A DNA stretch of 64,000 nt from Imbroritus primus (GTDB lineage: Bacteria; Pseudomonadota; Gammaproteobacteria; Burkholderiales; Burkholderiaceae), in NCBI GenBank assembly GCA_000272025.2, contig AKCV02000014.1, forward strand, positions 19,465 through 83,464. The letters are read 5' to 3'. The notes beneath the pieces were generated by a model. The model ran no database searches, was not told the origin of the DNA, and saw nothing but the letters and a program-made list of their open reading frames with translations. The first letter of the stretch is position 1, and each line of letters opens with the position of its first letter. Positions 62,323 through 64,000 of this stretch are shown here, one piece after another. The position numbers and the translations under genes were made by a program.

Positions 62323-63509
62323 GCGCCCGCCCGGTGGTGTGCTTCCTGACCGGCACGCTCGATGCGCTGGCTGGCGCCGAGCGCGTGACCGCCGTGGTCG
62401 CCAGCGCGCTCGCTGCGCGCGGCTACACCGTCCATGTGCTGGCGCTATGGGGCGAACGCAGTTGCTTTCCCTTGCATCCAGCGGTGCATCTGCATGCGCT
62501 GCACGCCCTGCGCCCGTCGTTCAAGCGCCGTTACGTGGCCACGGTACGCGGCATCCGCGCTTACCTGAAGCAGCACGGCATCGAGGTGCTGGTCGGCGTG
62601 GATACCATGCTGGCGTGGTTCACCGCACCCGCAGCGCTGGGCCTGCCGGTACGGCAGATCGCCTGGGAGCACTGCAACTTTGATGAAGACCTCGGTCGCC
62701 GCAGCCGCCGCGTGGCGCGCCGTCTGGCGGCCAGCCGCTTTGATGCGGTGGTGGTACTGACCGAACGCGACCGCAAACGCTGGCAGCAAGCGCTGCGTCC
62801 GCGCGCACCGATCGTGGCGATCGCCAATCCGCTGCCGTTTGAGATGGGTACGGAGATAGATGCCGATATCGCGACCGAGATGACTACGGGAGGGGCAACC
62901 CGGATGACACCGGATGCGCCTGCGCCAGGCACTGCGGCCAGCAGCCCCGTCTCGCTCACCGTTCACGACGCGCCATTGCTCCTGGCTGTCGGTCGCCTGA
63001 TTCCCGCCAAGGGTTTCGACCTCCTCCTGCGTGCGTGGCAACAGGTCGTGGCACGGTACCCCGAGTGGCGGCTGCGCATTGTGGGTGAAGGCGAGTCACG
63101 TGCGGCGCTGGAAGCGTTGCGCGACACGCTTGGCATCGGCCACCGCGTTGACCTGCCGGGCACGACACCCGACATCCTGCCGTACTATCGTACCGCCTCC
63201 GCATTCTGCCTGAGTTCGCGCTACGAGGGATTTGGCATGGTGCTGATCGAAGCCATGGCCTGCGGCCTGCCGATTGTCTCGACCGACTGTCCGACAGGCC
63301 CGCGCGCGATCCTGGAAGGCACCGGCGCCGGCCTGCTGGTGCCGCCGGACAACGTGGATGCCCTGGCCGCCGCGCTCATCCGCGTGCTCGGCGATGCCGC
63401 GCTGCGCACACAGCTGGGCCGGGCCGGACGGCAGGCAGCACAGCGCTATCACGCCACCACCATCGCCGCAGCGTGGGATACGCTGCTGTGCATGCACTGC
63501 CCGGGCTGA
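62319..63509 (+). CDS. Glycosyltransferase family 4 protein with an inter-domain insertion
   Basis: This 396-residue GT-B enzyme starts MSARPVVCFLTGTLDALAGA, then AERVTAVVASALAARGYTVH. The donor domain starts LLLAVGRLIPAKGFDLLLRA, with SRYEGFGMVLIEAMACGLPI carrying E-x7-E. Between the two domains (about residues 178-222, near 62,850-62,980) there is an Asp/Thr/Met-rich low-complexity stretch beginning MGTEIDADIATEMTTGGATR. It is absent from typical family members and may be a flexible linker. It is the last gene of the operon before an IS element. Confidence 0.9.
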   Translation: MSARPVVCFLTGTLDALAGAERVTAVVASALAARGYTVHVLALWGERSCFPLHPAVHLHALHALRPSFKRRYVATVRGIRAYLKQHGIEVLVGVDTMLAWFTAPAALGLPVRQIAWEHCNFDEDLGRRSRRVARRLAASRFDAVVVLTERDRKRWQQALRPRAPIVAIANPLPFEMGTEIDADIATEMTTGGATRMTPDAPAPGTAASSPVSLTVHDAPLLLAVGRLIPAKGFDLLLRAWQQVVARYPEWRLRIVGEGESRAALEALRDTLGIGHRVDLPGTTPDILPYYRTASAFCLSSRYEGFGMVLIEAMACGLPIVSTDCPTGPRAILEGTGAGLLVPPDNVDALAAALIRVLGDAALRTQLGRAGRQAAQRYHATTIAAAWDTLLCMHCPG

Positions 63510-63554
63510 ACACGCCGAACGACGTCAACCGCGACCTGACCGTAAGCTCCCCTG

Positions 63555-64000
63555 TCAAGTAGGCAGTGACCGATAGAGATTCGGAGCGTGGGTTAACCGG
63601 GGCATATACTGCGCCGGCGGGATCCCGCCCAGCGCTTCATGTGGGCGGTATTCGTTGTAGTCGACCAGCCATTGGTCAGTGATGGCCTGGACCTGTTGCA
63701 GCGTGGCGAACAGATGAGCGTCGAGCACCTCGGTCCGGTAGGTTCGGTTGAAGCGCTCGATGAAGGCGTTTTGGTTGGGCTTGCCCGGCTGGATATAGCG
63801 AACAGCAATGCCTTTGGCTGCCGCCCACTCGGTAAATGCCTGGGAGATCATCCCCGGGCCGTTATCCAGACGGATGGCATCCGGGCGGCCATAGCAGTCG
63901 ATCAGACGACTCAGGACCCGGATCAGGCGTGCCGAAGGGATCGATGTGCCAACCTCTATGGTCAGGCACTCGCGGTTCGCCTCGTCGATGACGTTCAGCG
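63555..64000 (-). mobile_element. IS3-family transposase, C-terminal part (runs off the window edge)
   Basis: The minus-strand frame is open to the window edge and gives the last 148 residues or so of an OrfB integrase-type transposase. It reads NVIDEANRECLTIEVGTSIP, then IRLDNGPGMISQAFTEWAA with the second Asp of the DDE triad, and QPGKPNQNAFIERFNRTYR with the Glu. YRPHEALGGIPPAQYMPR is the usual end. The first Asp lies outside the window. The IS end should fall between 63,510 and 63,555, but I cannot fix the inverted repeat with one copy. Confidence 0.9.

Noticed and set aside
1..64000. CRISPR arrays, rRNA or complete tRNA genes
   Set aside because: No regularly spaced repeats and no rRNA or full tRNA sequence were seen on reading; only the 18-bp tRNA-Gly fragment is present.

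Overview
The window reads as high-GC beta-proteobacterial DNA, most likely a member of the Burkholderiaceae close to Ralstonia. This is inferred from the order of housekeeping genes (trmB, uppP, pcm-like / rhodanese / tolC / META / waaA / waaC / phosphomannomutase) and the protein types, not from any search. It splits into an accessory island on the left (1 to about 25,719) and chromosomal backbone on the right.

Island, 1-25.7 kb. After the tail of a SulP transporter, a minus-strand operon runs from about 10.7 kb down to 0.7 kb: a persulfide-dioxygenase-like metallo-hydrolase, cydD, cydC, cydA, cydB, a 42-residue cydX, an MFS transporter and a DUF3422 membrane protein. It is divergent from a small ArsR-type repressor with the paired cysteines of the sulfide sensors BigR/SqrR. 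A second minus-strand group (peroxiredoxin, Rieske protein, SQR-like flavoprotein, an unknown anchored protein, DsrE-like protein) starts at 16.5 kb. Both promoters carry the same element, TTAG-N6-CTAA, two bases from a -10 hexamer, so one repressor probably controls both. A second ArsR repressor is divergent from an RND efflux operon that also encodes a DUF2892 protein, thioredoxin, a TolC-like channel and a rhodanese. The common theme is reactive sulfur and thiol stress, with a bd oxidase that could keep respiration going when haem-copper oxidases are poisoned. A LysR regulator, an outward-facing promoter and an 18-bp copy of a tRNA-Gly 3' end mark the right end of the island, which looks like an integrative element.

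Backbone, 25.7-39 kb. A lipoprotein zinc metalloprotease, creA and trmB are followed by a Fur-box-controlled operon: PepSY membrane protein, DUF2271 protein with an ApbE flavinylation motif, DUF4198 protein, ApbE, and a membrane-anchored flavodoxin/FNR reductase. Next come a Fur-box-controlled TonB-dependent siderophore receptor and piuC. I read this as siderophore uptake joined to an extracytoplasmic flavin/haem electron relay that reduces ferric siderophore.

Backbone, 39-53 kb. uppP, a DUF1439 lipoprotein and a YkgJ-type protein precede a split MacAB-type exporter, whose adaptor carries a Spy/CpxP-like insertion. A TetR-controlled RND pump follows, then a Pcm-like methyltransferase, a rhodanese and a TolC-family channel.

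Backbone, 53-64 kb. This is an envelope polysaccharide locus: a META lipoprotein, waaA, waaC and phosphomannomutase on the minus strand, then a tightly overlapping plus-strand operon of three glycosyltransferases, a polyprenyl-phosphate sugar transferase and a flippase. It is followed by an IS3-family transposase that runs off the window edge.
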